From: Nocardioidaceae bacterium
Lineage (GTDB): Bacteria; Actinomycetota; Actinomycetes; Propionibacteriales; Nocardioidaceae
DNA length: 5,209 nt
NCBI GenBank assembly: GCA_013698435.1
Contig: JACCVA010000458.1
Span: 1-5,209, forward strand
Direction: 5' to 3'
Program-made: the position numbers and the translations under genes
Shown here: positions 4,597-5,209 of the stretch, in pieces
Position numbering within the stretch: the stretch's first letter is position 1
How the letters are laid out: every line of letters starts with the position of its first letter
The notes under the pieces: generated by a model
Told to the model about the DNA's origin: nothing
What the model saw: the letters and a program-made list of their open reading frames with translations, nothing else
Databases searched by the model: none

Positions 4597-5209
4597 AGGG
4601 CCGGGCGGTAGAGGTGCGAGCCTGACTCGACTGCGCGACCGTTGTCGTCGAATGCGGTCCGACTCATGGTCAGCAACGGGTCGCCTCTTCTCTCGTTCAG
4701 CAGCTTCGCCTCCAGCGACGTTGCCCGGCGCGAGCCGATTGTCTGATGGGCGACGCGCACGTGAACGCCTGAGGCACGCAGCTGCGCGTAGAGGCCGGTG
4801 ACCGACAGGTCGGCCGACGTGAGGTCGACCAGGGAGGCTGGCAGCACATTGTGCATCAGGGCCAGTGGTTCATCACCGACGAGCCGGACCCGCTCGATGG
4901 CCCACACCGGGTCGCCGGCACTCAGCTGGAGCTGACGGGCAGTGCTGTCATCGGACTCGATCAGCTCCAGCCGCCGGACCAGCGTGTGTGGTGCTCGACC
5001 GTCGGCGAGCAGGTCGTCGTGCAGGCTCGTCAGCTCGACAGAACGACGGATCTGCGACTGCACCACCTGGGTGCCGACACCGCGCTTGCGCACGAGCAAC
5101 CCCTTGTCGACGAGCGTCGAGATGGCCTGGCGCATGGTCGGCCGGGAAAGGCCTAGCCTGTCGGCGAGGGCGACCTCGTTGACGATGCGGTCGCCCGGTT
5201 TCAGCACGC
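4563..5209 (-). CDS. GntR-family regulator, HutC subfamily with UTRA domain (5' end beyond the right edge)
   Basis: This is a cytoplasmic DNA-binding repressor or activator. The 214 visible residues include most of the winged helix-turn-helix: NEVALADRLGLSRPTMRQAI with recognition-helix residues SRPTMRQA, then LVDKGLLVRKRGVGTQVV as the wing (about residues 10-49). The C-terminal two thirds form a UTRA effector domain, with the ERVRL strand, the LPASLV turn and a final SGSHLYRPALYSFEV strand. HutC-type proteins usually begin with some 20-30 residues (a YxQI...L-x-G segment) before the KPGDR motif that opens here. The first visible GTG, at 5207, is therefore probably an internal valine codon and the true start lies outside. 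Effectors of UTRA proteins are typically sugars, sugar phosphates or amino-acid derivatives. The SRPTMRQ-type helix recalls regulators of actinobacterial sugar or inositol catabolism, but that is only an impression. The stop codon lies inside the convergent kinase gene. Confidence 0.9.
   Translation of the reverse strand, partial: VLKPGDRIVNEVALADRLGLSRPTMRQAISTLVDKGLLVRKRGVGTQVVQSQIRRSVELTSLHDDLLADGRAPHTLVRRLELIESDDSTARQLQLSAGDPVWAIERVRLVGDEPLALMHNVLPASLVDLTSADLSVTGLYAQLRASGVHVRVAHQTIGSRRATSLEAKLLNERRGDPLLTMSRTAFDDNGRAVESGSHLYRPALYSFEVTLVDR

Noticed and set aside
5205..5207. GTG at 5207 as the start of the GntR regulator
   Set aside because: It would remove the first part of the winged-helix domain. 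Position and context match an internal valine just before the KPGDR motif, so the gene is cut by the window edge.
1..5209. Mobile element, CRISPR array, tRNA, rRNA, toxin-antitoxin or defence system
   Set aside because: I saw no spaced direct repeats, transposase or integrase motifs, tRNA-like cloverleaf or known defence domains. All sizeable coding regions belong to metabolic or regulatory families.

Overview
The window is GC-rich DNA with strong G/C preference at third codon positions, Shine-Dalgarno sites and protein families typical of Actinomycetota. A FadD15-type acyl-CoA synthetase, a TB16.3-like SRPBCC protein and a GlkA-type ROK glucokinase lie together. From memory, this resembles the conserved fadD15/TB16.3 neighbourhood of mycobacteria and the fadD/glkA neighbourhood of Streptomyces. 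A Nocardioides-like or other Propionibacteriales host is plausible, but the genus cannot be fixed from this sequence.

Layout. (1) Bases 1-1471, minus strand: a long-chain fatty-acid-CoA ligase (FadD15-like), complete at its N-terminus and cut by the left edge after 490 codons. (2) Bases 1472-1773: a divergent intergenic region of about 300 bases. It holds the fadD ribosome binding site, weak candidate promoters, a small hairpin and a short peptide-like segment that may be the remnant of another SRPBCC gene. (3) Bases 1774-4596, plus strand: a compact run of four genes, namely the TB16.3-like SRPBCC protein, a small protein with a CxxCxxC motif, and two tandem paralogous ROK sugar kinases. The last three are separated by 3 bases and by a 1-base overlap, so they are very probably co-transcribed. 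(4) Bases 4563-5209, minus strand: a GntR/HutC-type regulator with a UTRA domain. It converges on the second kinase with a 34-base overlap and loses its N-terminus at the right edge.

How the genes may work together. The kinases should supply sugar 6-phosphate (most likely glucose 6-phosphate) in the cytoplasm. The fatty-acid-CoA ligase activates fatty acids by adenylation and thioesterification. The SRPBCC protein may bind a hydrophobic ligand, but its substrate is unknown. The GntR protein probably senses a small metabolite and may control genes beyond the right edge.

The window looks like chromosomal core metabolism rather than an accessory island. I found no mobile element, CRISPR array, tRNA or rRNA, and no convincing undescribed defence or biosynthetic system. 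The points most worth a second look are the tandem intact ROK kinases, the unusual Arg-rich C-terminal tail of the second one that runs into the convergent regulator gene, a TTA codon in the first kinase, and the possible SRPBCC gene remnant.
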